Origin: Streptomyces sp. A 4/2
GTDB lineage: Bacteria > Actinomycetota > Actinomycetes > Streptomycetales > Streptomycetaceae
Length of the DNA stretch: 64,000 nucleotides
Assembly (NCBI RefSeq): GCF_940670765.1
Contig: NZ_CALNVW010000020.1
Span: 248,001-312,000, forward strand
Direction: 5' to 3'
A program made the translations under genes and the position numbers. Every line of letters begins with the position of its first letter. Position 1 is the stretch's first letter. Below are positions 1-7,900 of the stretch, piece after piece. The notes beneath the pieces were generated by a model. That model saw only the letters and a list, made by a program, of their open reading frames with translations. It searched no databases and was not told the DNA's origin.

Positions 1-218
1 TCCGGAGCCGCGTCCTCCACCAGTACCGCCACGGCTCCGCGTGCCAGTGCCGAGCCGACGGCCTCGGGGCCCCCTTCGCGGTGACCGGGCACCGCGATGT
101 ACAGCGAACCGGGTGAGGCGCGGTGGGCGTCGAAGCAGGCTCCCGCGGTGATGTCCGTCCCGGGATCGCCGAGAAGAACCTCGTGGTCGTGCCCGGCCAG
201 CAACTCGCTCAACTTCAC
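1..218 (-). CDS. MurE-like Mur ligase, N-terminal fragment cut by window edge
   Basis: About 72 N-terminal residues are visible, beginning VKLSELLAGHDHEVLLGDPG and continuing with LYIAVPGHREGG. This is the N-terminal UDP-substrate-binding domain of UDP-MurNAc-tripeptide synthetases (MurE), which add the third amino acid to the peptidoglycan stem peptide in the cytoplasm. Streptomyces genomes usually carry such a MurE paralogue outside the dcw cluster. The GTG start is set by an AAAGGA ribosome-binding site a few bases upstream. The ATP-binding and C-terminal domains lie beyond the window, so housekeeping enzyme and paralogue cannot be told apart for certain. Confidence 0.75.
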   Translation of the reverse strand, partial: MKLSELLAGHDHEVLLGDPGTDITAGACFDAHRASPGSLYIAVPGHREGGPEAVGSALARGAVAVLVEDAAP

Positions 219-705
219 GGGGGGTCCTTTCGAGAGTGCGGCAGCCCGGCCCGGCGACCGTCGCCAGGAGCGATGCCGCCGATACGTCGAGTAGCCGCGT
301 GAGTGGTGCGGGATGCTGCGGGTTGCTGCCGAGCGGGCAGCCTGGCGGTGCGGAAGCCCCCGTGCGCGGGGCGGAGGAGGAAGAGGAGAAAGGGCGAACG
401 GCGGCGGAGAGCCGGCTAGCCGTGGCCGTGCAACGCGCGGCACCGCGCCCTGGGCGCGCTGGGGCCGAGCGGGCGGGGAGCCTGTCGCAGGCACTCCCTC
501 ACCGCACATGTGTGACCCATGTCTGGAGTGTACGTCCCACGGACAAGCCCGGATTCCGCTCCGGACGCGCCCGGCCACGGAACCCTTCCGCCGTGCCCAG
601 CAGGCGGACTGCCGTCCGGCCCGCGAAGATGGGCTGTGCCAGGCAGCGGTTGAGGGGGCAGGCGGGGAGGGGACGACCGTGCAGACCTGAGAAGGGACGA
701 ACACC
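219..705. other. Intergenic region between murE-like gene and NADH dehydrogenase
   Basis: This divergent region of 487 bases must hold promoters for both flanking genes. No convincing small gene was found; the reading frames here do not look like real proteins. I saw no Rex-type operator (TTGTGA-N-TCACAA), which might have been expected before a respiratory NADH dehydrogenase. Confidence 0.5.
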
Positions 706-2067
706 GTGGGACGACCCAGGATTCTCGTAGTGGGCGCAGGTTTCGCCGGAGTGGAGTGCGTACGCCGTCTGGAGCGCAGGCTCTCCGTGGGAGAGGCGCA
801 GATCGCACTGGTGGCGCCCTTCTCGTACCAGCTGTACCTGCCGTTGCTCCCCCAGGTCGCGTCGGGTGTTCTCACTCCGCAGTCGGTCGCCGTGTCGCTG
901 CGCCGCAGCCAGAAGCACCGCACCAGGATCATCCCCGGCGGCGCCATCGGGGTGGACACCGACGCGAAGGTCTGCGTGGTCCGCAAGATCACCGGCGAGA
1001 TCGTCAACGAGCCGTACGACTACATCGTGCTGTCCCCCGGCAGCGTCACCCGCACCTTCGACATCCCCGGGCTGGCCGACAACGCCCGCGGGATGAAGAC
1101 GCTCGCGGAAGCCGCGTACATCCGCGACCACGTGATCGCCCAGCTGGACCTGGCGGACGCCAGCCACGACGAGGCCGAGCGCGCCTCCCGGCTGCAGTTC
1201 GTGGTGGTCGGCGGCGGCTACGCCGGTACCGAGACGGCTGCTTGTCTGCAGCGGCTCACCACCAACGCCGTCAAGCACTATCCGCGCATCGATCCGAAGC
1301 TGATCAAGTGGCATCTGATCGACATCGCCCCGAAGCTGATGCCCGAACTGGGCGACAAACTGGGGCTCAGCGCGCTCGAAGTGTTGCGCGGGCGCGGCAT
1401 CGAGGTCTCCCTCGGCGTGTCGGTCGCCGAGGCCCGGGAGGACCAGGTGACCTTCACCGACGGCCGGGTCCTGCCGTGCCGCACCCTGATCTGGACCGCG
1501 GGTGTCACCGCCAGCCCGCTGATCGCCACCCTCGGCGCGGAGACGGTACGCGGACGCCTCGCGGTCACGCCGGAGATGAACCTGCCGGGATTCGACGGTG
1601 TCTTCTCGCTCGGCGACGCGGCTGCGGTCCCGGACCTCACCAAGGGGGACGGGGCCATCTGCCCGCCCACCGCGCAGCACTCGATGCGCCAGGGCCGCAG
1701 GCTCGCGGAAAACCTCGTGGCCACCCTGCGGCACCAGCCGCTGCAGCCCTACGTCCACAAGGACATGGGGCTCGTCGTCGACCTGGGCGGCACGGACGCG
1801 GTGTCCAAGCCGCTCGGTATCGAACTGCACGGGCTGTCGGCGCAGGCCGTGGCCCGCGGCTACCACTGGACAGCGCTGCGGACGAACGTCGCCAAGACCC
1901 GGGTGATGACCAACTGGCTGATCAACGCCATCGCCGGGGACGACTTCGTACGCACCGGATTCCAGTCCCAGAAGCCCGCCACGCTGCGCGACTTCGAGTA
2001 CACGGACTCGTATCTCACGCGGGAACAGATCCGCGAGCACACGGCGTCGCTCCACGCCCGCGGCTGA
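706..2067 (+). CDS. Type II NADH dehydrogenase / FAD-dependent oxidoreductase
   Basis: A 453-residue flavoprotein of the NDH-2 family, which passes electrons from NADH to quinone at the membrane without pumping protons. The N-terminal Rossmann motif ILVVGAGFAGVE binds FAD and a second one near residue 166 (VVVGGGYAGTE) binds NAD(P)H. The block FSLGDAAAV is the usual C-terminal FAD-contact motif. Length matches the family (400-460). The GTG start is preceded by GAAGGGA at the right distance. It may be a paralogue of the main ndh; quinone specificity cannot be read from sequence. A strong hairpin follows the stop codon. Confidence 0.88.
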   Translation: MGRPRILVVGAGFAGVECVRRLERRLSVGEAQIALVAPFSYQLYLPLLPQVASGVLTPQSVAVSLRRSQKHRTRIIPGGAIGVDTDAKVCVVRKITGEIVNEPYDYIVLSPGSVTRTFDIPGLADNARGMKTLAEAAYIRDHVIAQLDLADASHDEAERASRLQFVVVGGGYAGTETAACLQRLTTNAVKHYPRIDPKLIKWHLIDIAPKLMPELGDKLGLSALEVLRGRGIEVSLGVSVAEAREDQVTFTDGRVLPCRTLIWTAGVTASPLIATLGAETVRGRLAVTPEMNLPGFDGVFSLGDAAAVPDLTKGDGAICPPTAQHSMRQGRRLAENLVATLRHQPLQPYVHKDMGLVVDLGGTDAVSKPLGIELHGLSAQAVARGYHWTALRTNVAKTRVMTNWLINAIAGDDFVRTGFQSQKPATLRDFEYTDSYLTREQIREHTASLHARG

Positions 2068-2079
2068 CGGATCCCCCGG

Positions 2080-2123
2080 AGCGCACAGCCGCGGACCCCG
2101 GCCGGGGTCCGCGGCTGTGCGCT
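2080..2123. terminator. 20-bp perfect hairpin, bidirectional terminator
   Basis: The arms 2080-2099 and 2104-2123 pair perfectly around a 4-base loop. The hairpin sits between two convergent genes and overlaps the stop codon of the LigD-polymerase gene. There is no T-tract, as is usual in Streptomyces. Confidence 0.8.
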
Positions 2124-3138
2124 ACTCCTCGTGGTGCTTGGCGCGGCTGGGCTGGACGCGTTTGGGCTCGCCCGGCATCTTCGGGTACTCCGGCGGATAC
2201 GGCAGGTCGCCGAGCCCCCGGTCCTGTTCGTCCTTGTCGGCGAGTTCGAGCAGGGCGTCCAGCCGGAAGGCGTGGTCGTCCATGTCCGCGTGCACATCGC
2301 CGAGTTCGGCGTAACGCTCGGGCAGGGTGGCGATGTCGAAATCAGCGGGGCGCACATCGTCCACCTCCTCCCAGCGCAGCGGGGCCGAGACCTGCGCACG
2401 GGGGTGGGGGCGGACCGAGTAGGCGGAGGCGATCGTGCGGTCACGGGCCGTCTGGTTGAAGTCCACGAAGATGCGCTCGCCCCGTTCCTCCTTCCACCAG
2501 GCCGTGGTCACCCGCTCCGGCATGCGCCGCTCCAGTTCCCGGCCGCAGGCGATGACGGCCCGCCGCACCTCGGTGAAGGTCCACCGCGGCTCGATGGGCA
2601 CGAACAGATGGAGCCCGCGCCCGCCGGACGTCTTGGGCCAGCCACGCAGTCCGCCGAATTCGTCGAGCACGGACCGGAGCTCGTGCGCCGCGCGCACGGC
2701 GTCGGTGAAGTCGGTGCCCGGTTGCGGGTCGAGGTCGATACGGAGTTCGTCGGGATGGTCCGGGTCCTGCCTGCGCACCGGCCAGGGGTGGAAGGTGAAG
2801 GTCGCGAACTGCGCGGCCCACAGCACGGCGGCCGGTTCGGTGGGGCAGATCTCGTCCGCCGTGCGTCCGCTGGGGAAGGTGACCGTGCCGGTCGGGATCC
2901 AGTCAGGAAGGTTCTTCGGCGCGCGCTTCTGGTAGAACGATTCGCCGGACAGCCCGTCCGGGTAGCGCTGGAGCGTGGTGGGGCGGTCCCGCAGGGCGCG
3001 GGTGATGCCCGCGCCGACGGTGAGGTAGTAGCGGGCGAGATCGAGCTTCGTGAAGCCCCGCTCAGGAAAGTAGATCTTGTCGGGGCTGGACAGACGTACG
3101 GTCCGCTCCCCCGCTTCGAGCTCCACTGCTGCACCCAT
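2122..3138 (-). CDS. LigD-type DNA polymerase (AEP primase-polymerase domain)
   Basis: About 338 residues forming a stand-alone polymerase domain of the bacterial NHEJ protein LigD (archaeo-eukaryotic primase fold), which fills gaps at double-strand breaks and prefers ribonucleotides. SSPDKIYFPERGFTKLDLARY near the N-terminus and LRIDLDPQPG (the D-x-D metal site) are family signatures; FVDFNQTARDRTIASAYS follows later. I place the start at the ATG giving MGAAVELEAG, because upstream residues do not resemble the family. It is divergent from a LigC/LigD-type ligase gene 74 bases away, so the two activities fused in mycobacterial LigD are separate here. Ku is not in the window. Confidence 0.88.
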   Translation of the reverse strand: MGAAVELEAGERTVRLSSPDKIYFPERGFTKLDLARYYLTVGAGITRALRDRPTTLQRYPDGLSGESFYQKRAPKNLPDWIPTGTVTFPSGRTADEICPTEPAAVLWAAQFATFTFHPWPVRRQDPDHPDELRIDLDPQPGTDFTDAVRAAHELRSVLDEFGGLRGWPKTSGGRGLHLFVPIEPRWTFTEVRRAVIACGRELERRMPERVTTAWWKEERGERIFVDFNQTARDRTIASAYSVRPHPRAQVSAPLRWEEVDDVRPADFDIATLPERYAELGDVHADMDDHAFRLDALLELADKDEQDRGLGDLPYPPEYPKMPGEPKRVQPSRAKHHEE

Positions 3139-3212
3139 GCGCGTCACGCTAGGCGCAGGACACCTGGTGCGCATATCGGGCGCGACGCCCGGTGCGACCG
3201 CAGAATCGACGT

Positions 3213-4277
3213 ATGGATCTGCCGGTGATGCCGCCCGTCAAGCCGATGCTCGCCAAGTCCGTGAAGAAGATCCCACCCGGTATGCAGTACGAGGGGAAAT
3301 GGGACGGCTTCCGGGCGATCGTCTTCCGGGACGGTCCGGAGATCGAGCTGGGCAGCCGCACGGGCAAACCGCTCACCAGGTACTTCCCCGAGCTGGCCGA
3401 CGCGCTGCTGCGGAATCTTCCGCCGCGGTGCGTGCTGGACGGCGAGATCGTCATCGTCCGGGACGGGCAGCTGAACTTCGACGCCCTCACGGAACGGATC
3501 CACCCCGCGGAGTCCCGGGTGAAGCTCCTCGCAGAGCGGACCCCGGCCTCCTTCATGGCCTTCGACCTGCTGGCCCTGGGGGACGAGTCCCTGATGGGAA
3601 CCGCCCAGGCCGACCGTCGGCGCCGGCTGGTGACGGCGCTCTCCCCGGCCGGGGCTCCGGTCCATGTCGCCCCGGCCACCACCGATGCCGCCGTGGCCGA
3701 GGAGTGGTTCCGCACCTTCGAGGGCGCCGGGCTCGACGGGGTGGTCGCCAAACCGCTGGATCTGCCGTACCGGCCGAACGAACGGCTGATGTACAAGATC
3801 AAGCACGAGCGCACGGCGGACGTCGTCGTGGCCGGATACCGCCTTCACAAGAGCGGCCCGGTCGTCGGTTCGCTGCTGCTCGGTCTGTACGACGCCGACG
3901 GCATTCTCCAGCACGTCGGTGTCTGCGCGGCCTTCTCGATGAAGCGCCGCGAGGAACTGGTCACCGAACTGGAGCCGTTGCGGATGGACTCCGCCGACGC
4001 CCACCCCTGGGCCGCCTGGGCCGAGGAGTCCGCACACGAGAGCGCCCGGCTGCCCGGGGCCCCGAGCCGCTGGAGCGGGAAGAAGGATCTCTCCTGGGTT
4101 CCGCTGCGCCCCGAGCGGGTGCTGGAGGTGGCCTACGACCACATGGAGAACGGGGTGCGGTTCCGGCACACCACCCAGTGGCGCCGGTGGCGGCCCGACC
4201 GGGCCCCGGAAAGCTGTACGTACACGCAGCTGGACGAGCCGGCCGGCTATCGCCTGCCGGACATCCTCACCGGGTGA
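3213..4277 (+). CDS. ATP-dependent DNA ligase (LigC/LigD ligase-type)
   Basis: A 354-residue ATP-dependent ligase that seals nicks and, with LigD polymerase, acts in NHEJ. The nucleotidyl lysine is Lys29 in the motif EGKWDGFR. Further motifs are LDGEIV, FMAFDLLAL, GLDGVVAK and the OB-fold part MYKIKHERTADVVVAGYR. Start choice: the ATG giving MDLPVMPPVKPMLAKS matches the family N-terminus; a GTG 21 bases upstream is possible but unlikely. It shares a 74-base divergent promoter region with the polymerase gene, which suggests joint expression. Confidence 0.9.
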   Translation: MDLPVMPPVKPMLAKSVKKIPPGMQYEGKWDGFRAIVFRDGPEIELGSRTGKPLTRYFPELADALLRNLPPRCVLDGEIVIVRDGQLNFDALTERIHPAESRVKLLAERTPASFMAFDLLALGDESLMGTAQADRRRRLVTALSPAGAPVHVAPATTDAAVAEEWFRTFEGAGLDGVVAKPLDLPYRPNERLMYKIKHERTADVVVAGYRLHKSGPVVGSLLLGLYDADGILQHVGVCAAFSMKRREELVTELEPLRMDSADAHPWAAWAEESAHESARLPGAPSRWSGKKDLSWVPLRPERVLEVAYDHMENGVRFRHTTQWRRWRPDRAPESCTYTQLDEPAGYRLPDILTG

Positions 4278-4584
4278 ACCCCTGCCCAACAGCGGCCGAA
4301 TATCTATTTCTGCCGGTGCAGAATTTGAAGTGCTGTGTGTTGAGGTTTGGCCAGTCGGAGGCCGTGCCGAGAAAGCCCGCCCCACCTCACGACGCACAAC
4401 GTGCTACTGTCGTTACCAGTTGCAGTTGTGGTTCCCAAAGACTTCAAGTGCTCTCACTGGCTTTCTGTGCCGGTGAGCGCACTTTTGTATTTCCGGATAT
4501 TTCCGGACGTGGTAATCATCGCGGCGACGTGGGGTTCGCACAGTGCGGGCCTCCGGGCATTTTTGCCCCGAAGGAGAGTTTGAC
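4278..4584 (+). promoter_or_regulatory. Long untranslated region ahead of the cold-shock gene
   Basis: These 307 bases lie between the ligase stop and the cspA-type start, with no gene in them. They are markedly richer in A/T than the flanking genes. Cold-shock genes often have long structured leaders acting as thermosensors, so a leader is plausible, but the transcription start cannot be fixed by eye. The ribosome-binding site AAGGAGAG lies 7 bases before the start. Confidence 0.45.
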
Positions 4585-4788
4585 ATGGCTACTGGCACCG
4601 TTAAGTGGTTCAACGCGGAAAAGGGTTTCGGTTTCATCGAGCAGGAGGGTGGCGGCGCTGACGTCTTCGCCCACTACTCGAACATCGCCGCCCAGGGCTT
4701 CCGCGAGCTCCAGGAAGGCCAGAAGGTGACCTTCGACGTCACGCAGGGCCAGAAGGGCCCCCAGGCCGAGAACATCGTTCCCGCCTGA
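4585..4788 (+). CDS. CspA-family cold-shock protein
   Basis: A 67-residue single cold-shock domain (OB fold) that binds single-stranded RNA and DNA as a chaperone. RNP1 is KGFGFI and RNP2 is VFAHYS. The N-terminus [17 protein letters not shown] is the classic family start and fixes the ATG. An upstream extension in the same frame is excluded by the strong AAGGAGAG site directly before this start. A DEAD-box helicase gene follows; the pairing of a cold-shock protein with an RNA helicase fits RNA unfolding at low temperature. Confidence 0.95.
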   Translation: MATGTVKWFNAEKGFGFIEQEGGGADVFAHYSNIAAQGFRELQEGQKVTFDVTQGQKGPQAENIVPA

Positions 4789-4800
4789 CGCACGACACGC

Positions 4801-4834
4801 AGCTGGGCCCGCACCTTGGGGTGCGGGCCCAGCT
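4801..4834 (+). terminator. 15-bp hairpin terminator after cold-shock gene
   Basis: The arms 4801-4815 and 4820-4834 are perfectly complementary around a TTGG loop, starting 12 bases after the stop codon. A T-rich stretch (TTGCTTTG) follows. Confidence 0.85.
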
Positions 4835-5158
4835 CGTTGCTTTGTCCAGGCCGCACCCGGTTCGCTGTTACGGTTCCGGAGTCGGCCCGGCACCAGGCGT
4901 GCACCGTGGTCCTGTACGGGCCCGGGTGCACCGCCCGTCGCTCCCACAGAACGGACGAAGGCCCGCCTGAGCCTTACGAGCCAGCATTCCAGCCGCCTGT
5001 TCGGCAGGTGCTGGCTATTTCGATCTCTCCGCCCCGGCTCTTCACCGAACCGGCCGGCTTGGATTTCGTTATTTTCTTCGGCTCGTTCTTGCGATTCTTC
5101 GGCCCTGTATTCTCCGCTGAGAATTCCTCGATACGTGCCACATCGAGGGAGGATCCCT
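4835..5158. other. Upstream region of the RNA helicase gene
   Basis: This is 324 bases without a gene. The last 130 bases are unusually A/T rich (TTTCGTTATTTTCTTCGG), as expected of a promoter and 5' leader for the helicase. No defined operator was recognised. Confidence 0.4.
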
Positions 5159-6691
5159 ATGGACCGCACAGCGCGCACGAACGACCGTTATTCCCGTACC
5201 CGCACCGGTGGTGGCTCCGGCCGGGGCGGCTTCCGCTCCCAGGCCCCGAGCCGCTCGGGGGGGTCCGGCCGGTCCGGTGCACCCAACCGTTCCGGTGGCC
5301 GGGGCCGTCGGCCCGCCGCTCAGCAGGGCGAGTTCGCCCTGCCTGTCACCCTCACCCCGGCGCTGCCGCCGGCCGCGTCGTTCGCCGACATGGAGATGCC
5401 GTCCGAGCTGCTGAAGACGCTCGCCGGTCTGGGGATGACCGAACCGTTCCCCATCCAGTCCGCCACGCTGCCGAACTCGCTGGCCGGCCGGGACGTCCTG
5501 GGCCGCGGGCGCACCGGATCGGGCAAGACCCTCGCCTTCGGCCTGGGCATGCTCGCCCGTACCGCCGGACAGCGGGCCCAGCCCCGCCAGCCGCTGGCCC
5601 TGGTCCTGGTACCCACCCGTGAGCTGGCTCAGCAGGTCACCGACGCTCTGACGCCCTACGCCCGCTCGCTGAGGCTGCGCCTCGCCACCGTGGTGGGCGG
5701 TATGTCGATCGGCAGGCAGGCGAGCGCCCTGCGCGGTGGGGCCGAGATCGTCGTCGCGACCCCCGGCCGGCTCAAGGACCTCATCGAGCGTGGGGACTGC
5801 CGCCTCGACCGGGTCGGCATCACCGTGCTGGACGAGGCCGACCAGATGGCCGACATGGGCTTCATGCCGCAGGTCACCGAACTGCTCGACCAGGTACGTC
5901 CCGAAGGCCAGCGGATGCTGTTCTCGGCCACCCTGGACCGCAACGTCGACCTTCTGGTCCGCCGCTACCTGCACGACCCGGTGGTGCACTCGGTCGACCC
6001 GTCGGCCGGCGCGGTGACCACGATGGAGCACCATGTGCTGCACATCCACGGCACCGACAAGTACGCGACCACTACCGAGATCGCTGCCCGGGACGGCCGG
6101 GTGCTGATGTTCCTCGACACCAAGCACGCCGTGGACCAGCTCACCAAGCACCTCCTGAACAGCGGCGTACGGGCCGCGGCGCTGCACGGCGGCAAGTCCC
6201 AGCCGCAGCGCACCCGTACCCTCGCCCAGTTCAAGACCGGCCATGTCACCGTGCTGGTGGCCACCAACGTCGCGGCCCGCGGCATCCACATCGACAATCT
6301 GGACCTGGTCGTCAACGTCGACCCGCCCAGCGACCACAAGGACTACCTGCACCGTGGCGGGCGTACCGCCCGTGCCGGGGAGTCCGGCAGTGTCGTCACT
6401 CTGGTGCTGCCCAACCAGCGCCGTGAGATGAGCCGTCTGATGGCGGACGCCGGGATCACCCCGCACATCGCGCAGGTGCGGTCCGGGGAGGCCGAGCTGA
6501 GCCGGATCACCGGCGCACAGGCTCCCTCGGGTGTGCCTGTCACCATCTCCTCGCCGGTCGCGGAACGCGCGAAGGGCGGCTCGTCGTCGGCCCGCGGACG
6601 GCGCAGTCGGCCCGCTCAGGCCCGGCGCTCGTCCGGCTCGCCCCGTGGTCGCTCGGGCAATCCGCCGCAGCCGTTCAAGAACGCCGCCTGA
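5159..6691 (+). CDS. DEAD-box ATP-dependent RNA helicase
   Basis: A 510-residue RNA helicase. Motif order is standard: motif I RTGSGKT, Ia PTRELAQQ, Ib TPGRL, II VLDEAD, III SATLD, then C-terminal VLMFLDTKH, TNVAARGIHIDNLDLV and YLHRGGRTARAG. The N-terminal 60 residues are Arg/Gly/Ser rich, and the C-terminal tail is Ser/Arg rich; both probably bind RNA. The start ATG is set by GAGGGAGGA; an earlier GTG lies upstream of that site. It lies downstream of the cold-shock gene, though a terminator separates them, so it is probably a separate cold- or stress-induced unit. Confidence 0.92.
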   Translation: MDRTARTNDRYSRTRTGGGSGRGGFRSQAPSRSGGSGRSGAPNRSGGRGRRPAAQQGEFALPVTLTPALPPAASFADMEMPSELLKTLAGLGMTEPFPIQSATLPNSLAGRDVLGRGRTGSGKTLAFGLGMLARTAGQRAQPRQPLALVLVPTRELAQQVTDALTPYARSLRLRLATVVGGMSIGRQASALRGGAEIVVATPGRLKDLIERGDCRLDRVGITVLDEADQMADMGFMPQVTELLDQVRPEGQRMLFSATLDRNVDLLVRRYLHDPVVHSVDPSAGAVTTMEHHVLHIHGTDKYATTTEIAARDGRVLMFLDTKHAVDQLTKHLLNSGVRAAALHGGKSQPQRTRTLAQFKTGHVTVLVATNVAARGIHIDNLDLVVNVDPPSDHKDYLHRGGRTARAGESGSVVTLVLPNQRREMSRLMADAGITPHIAQVRSGEAELSRITGAQAPSGVPVTISSPVAERAKGGSSSARGRRSRPAQARRSSGSPRGRSGNPPQPFKNAA

Positions 6692-6720
6692 GCCAGAACC
6701 CGCGGTAGCCGAACAGCCAC

Positions 6721-6755
6721 GTGTCGCCGCTCCGGATTCCACGGAGCGGCGACAC
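6721..6755. terminator. 14-bp hairpin between convergent genes
   Basis: The arms 6721-6734 and 6742-6755 pair perfectly around a 7-base loop. It lies between the helicase and the flavin reductase and can serve both. Confidence 0.82.
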
Positions 6756-6768
6756 AGCTGTCTGCGGA

Positions 6769-7293
6769 CTACCCGCGGTGCGCCTCCAGTGGATCCGGAG
6801 CGGCGAAGGCACCCTCGTGGTGGACCAGCCCCGCCTCCTCGCTGCGGCTGCCGCCGGTCTCGACCTCTCCCACGACGAAGAGATGGTCACCGATGCGCTC
6901 CCGCAGCGTCACCCGTGCGGTGAGCCAGGCCGGAACGGTGTCGAGCAGCGGCAGCCCGTCGGGCTCCGCCGTCCATTCGGCGCCGGTGAAACGGTCGATG
7001 CCGCTGCGGGCGAACTGCCGCGCCAGCGTGGTGTTCTGCGGGCCGAGGACATGGACGGCGAAGCGCTCGGCACTCCGTACAGCGGCACTGGTGGATGCCG
7101 AGAGGCCCAGGCAGAAGGAGACCAGGGCCGGTTCCAGCGAGACCGAGGTGAAGGAGGTCGCGGTGAAACCGGCCGGGCCCGGCACCGTGATCACCGTGAC
7201 TCCCGCCGCGTGCCTCCGGAGGGTGCGGCGGAGTATCTCGTCGGGGGCCGGGCTCCCGGCGGACTGTGCGGATCGTTCAGCGAAGACGGTCAT
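6769..7293 (-). CDS. Flavin reductase family protein (FMN-binding split barrel)
   Basis: A 174-residue flavin reductase of the HpaC/SsuE-like split-barrel type, which makes reduced flavin for a partner monooxygenase. Typical stretches are LRRHAAGVTVITV, GFTATSFTSVSLEPALVSFC and HLFVVGEVE. The ATG start giving MTVFAERS has a GAGAGGG site upstream. No monooxygenase gene is adjacent. The same strand 333 bases upstream encodes a small leaderless peptide of the actinobacterial cysteine-containing leader family, often found before sulfur-assimilation genes, so sulfonate or sulfur metabolism is a reasonable guess for this enzyme. Confidence 0.85.
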   Translation of the reverse strand: MTVFAERSAQSAGSPAPDEILRRTLRRHAAGVTVITVPGPAGFTATSFTSVSLEPALVSFCLGLSASTSAAVRSAERFAVHVLGPQNTTLARQFARSGIDRFTGAEWTAEPDGLPLLDTVPAWLTARVTLRERIGDHLFVVGEVETGGSRSEEAGLVHHEGAFAAPDPLEAHRG

Positions 7294-7626
7294 ACCGCGT
7301 CCCTCTCGGGGTGTCGATGGTGGGGGTGCTGTTCCACGGGCCGGATCCGGAGTTCGGTGCGGGCAGGCCGGCGCCGACGCAGGCACGGCACAGCGGCCAC
7401 GCCGGGCAGCGGTCACGCCGGGCAGCGGGCGCTCGAAAAGCGGGAGTGACAGGAAGGCCGACGCCGGATGCGTACGGCTGCCGTCGGCGTCGGGTGACCC
7501 GCGTGGTGGGCTGACGCACTGCGGTGGACGTCAACGAGGGGGCCGGTGAACGGCCGCACGCCATCTCCGCGACGGCGGAGCGGGCCGGGGCGCCGTAGGG
7601 CCAAGAGGCCCGCTACGGCGGTGGGT
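7294..7626 (-). promoter_or_regulatory. Leader region between leader peptide and flavin reductase
   Basis: These 333 bases carry no gene. An 8-bp stem (7458-7465 with 7486-7493) with an inner region could act as an attenuator structure for the downstream flavin reductase. Folding prediction would be needed to see whether alternative structures depend on ribosome position on the leader peptide. Confidence 0.35.
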
Positions 7627-7701
7627 TCAGCGACAGAGGGCGCTGGAGGTGCGCCGGTAGTCCACGTAGCGGCAGACCACGCCGGGGTGCATCACATGCA
7701 T
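7627..7701 (-). CDS. Leaderless cysteine-containing leader peptide, 24 aa
   Basis: A 24-residue open frame starting MHVMHPGVVC and ending RRTSSALCR. The pattern R-[YH]-V-D-x-x-R-x-x-S-A-L-C-R at the C-terminus matches the family of Streptomyces putative leader peptides found before sulfur-metabolism genes. A near-consensus promoter (TTGACA, 17-base spacer, CAGGAT) lies so close that transcription would begin at the A of the ATG, giving a leaderless message. Two cysteines, one second from last, fit cysteine-dependent attenuation. The regulated gene is presumably the flavin reductase downstream. Function is inferred, not shown. Confidence 0.68.
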   Translation of the reverse strand: MHVMHPGVVCRYVDYRRTSSALCR

Positions 7702-7737
7702 GCCCCGTATCCTGCTGGGCCCGCCTGCCCCTGTCAA
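7702..7737 (-). promoter_or_regulatory. HrdB-type promoter driving a leaderless transcript
   Basis: On the minus strand the -35 TTGACA (7737-7732) and the -10 CAGGAT (7714-7709) are separated by 17 bases. Seven bases later comes the ATG of the leader peptide, so start of transcription and start of translation coincide. Confidence 0.7.
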
Positions 7738-7823
7738 CGGACACCTTCAGGTGTCTCATCGTCCGAGTCCTGGGGCTGTACGTCCGGGCGGGCCGGATGC
7801 CTGAGCTCCGCCCCACCGGCACG

Positions 7824-7857
7824 GCCCGCTCGCGCGAACCCGGACGCGCGAACGGGC
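7824..7857 (-). terminator. Hairpin terminator downstream of chitinase
   Basis: The arms 7824-7836 and 7845-7857 pair in 12 of 13 positions around an 8-base loop, 43 bases after the chitinase stop. Confidence 0.7.
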
Positions 7858-7900
7858 GGGGAGCCGACTCCGCCCCGCCCGTCCGGTCGCTGCACGCAGG

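Noticed and set aside
499-2055. Long minus-strand open frame across the NADH dehydrogenase gene
   Set aside because: Antisense shadow; the plus frame has two Rossmann motifs and a ribosome-binding site.
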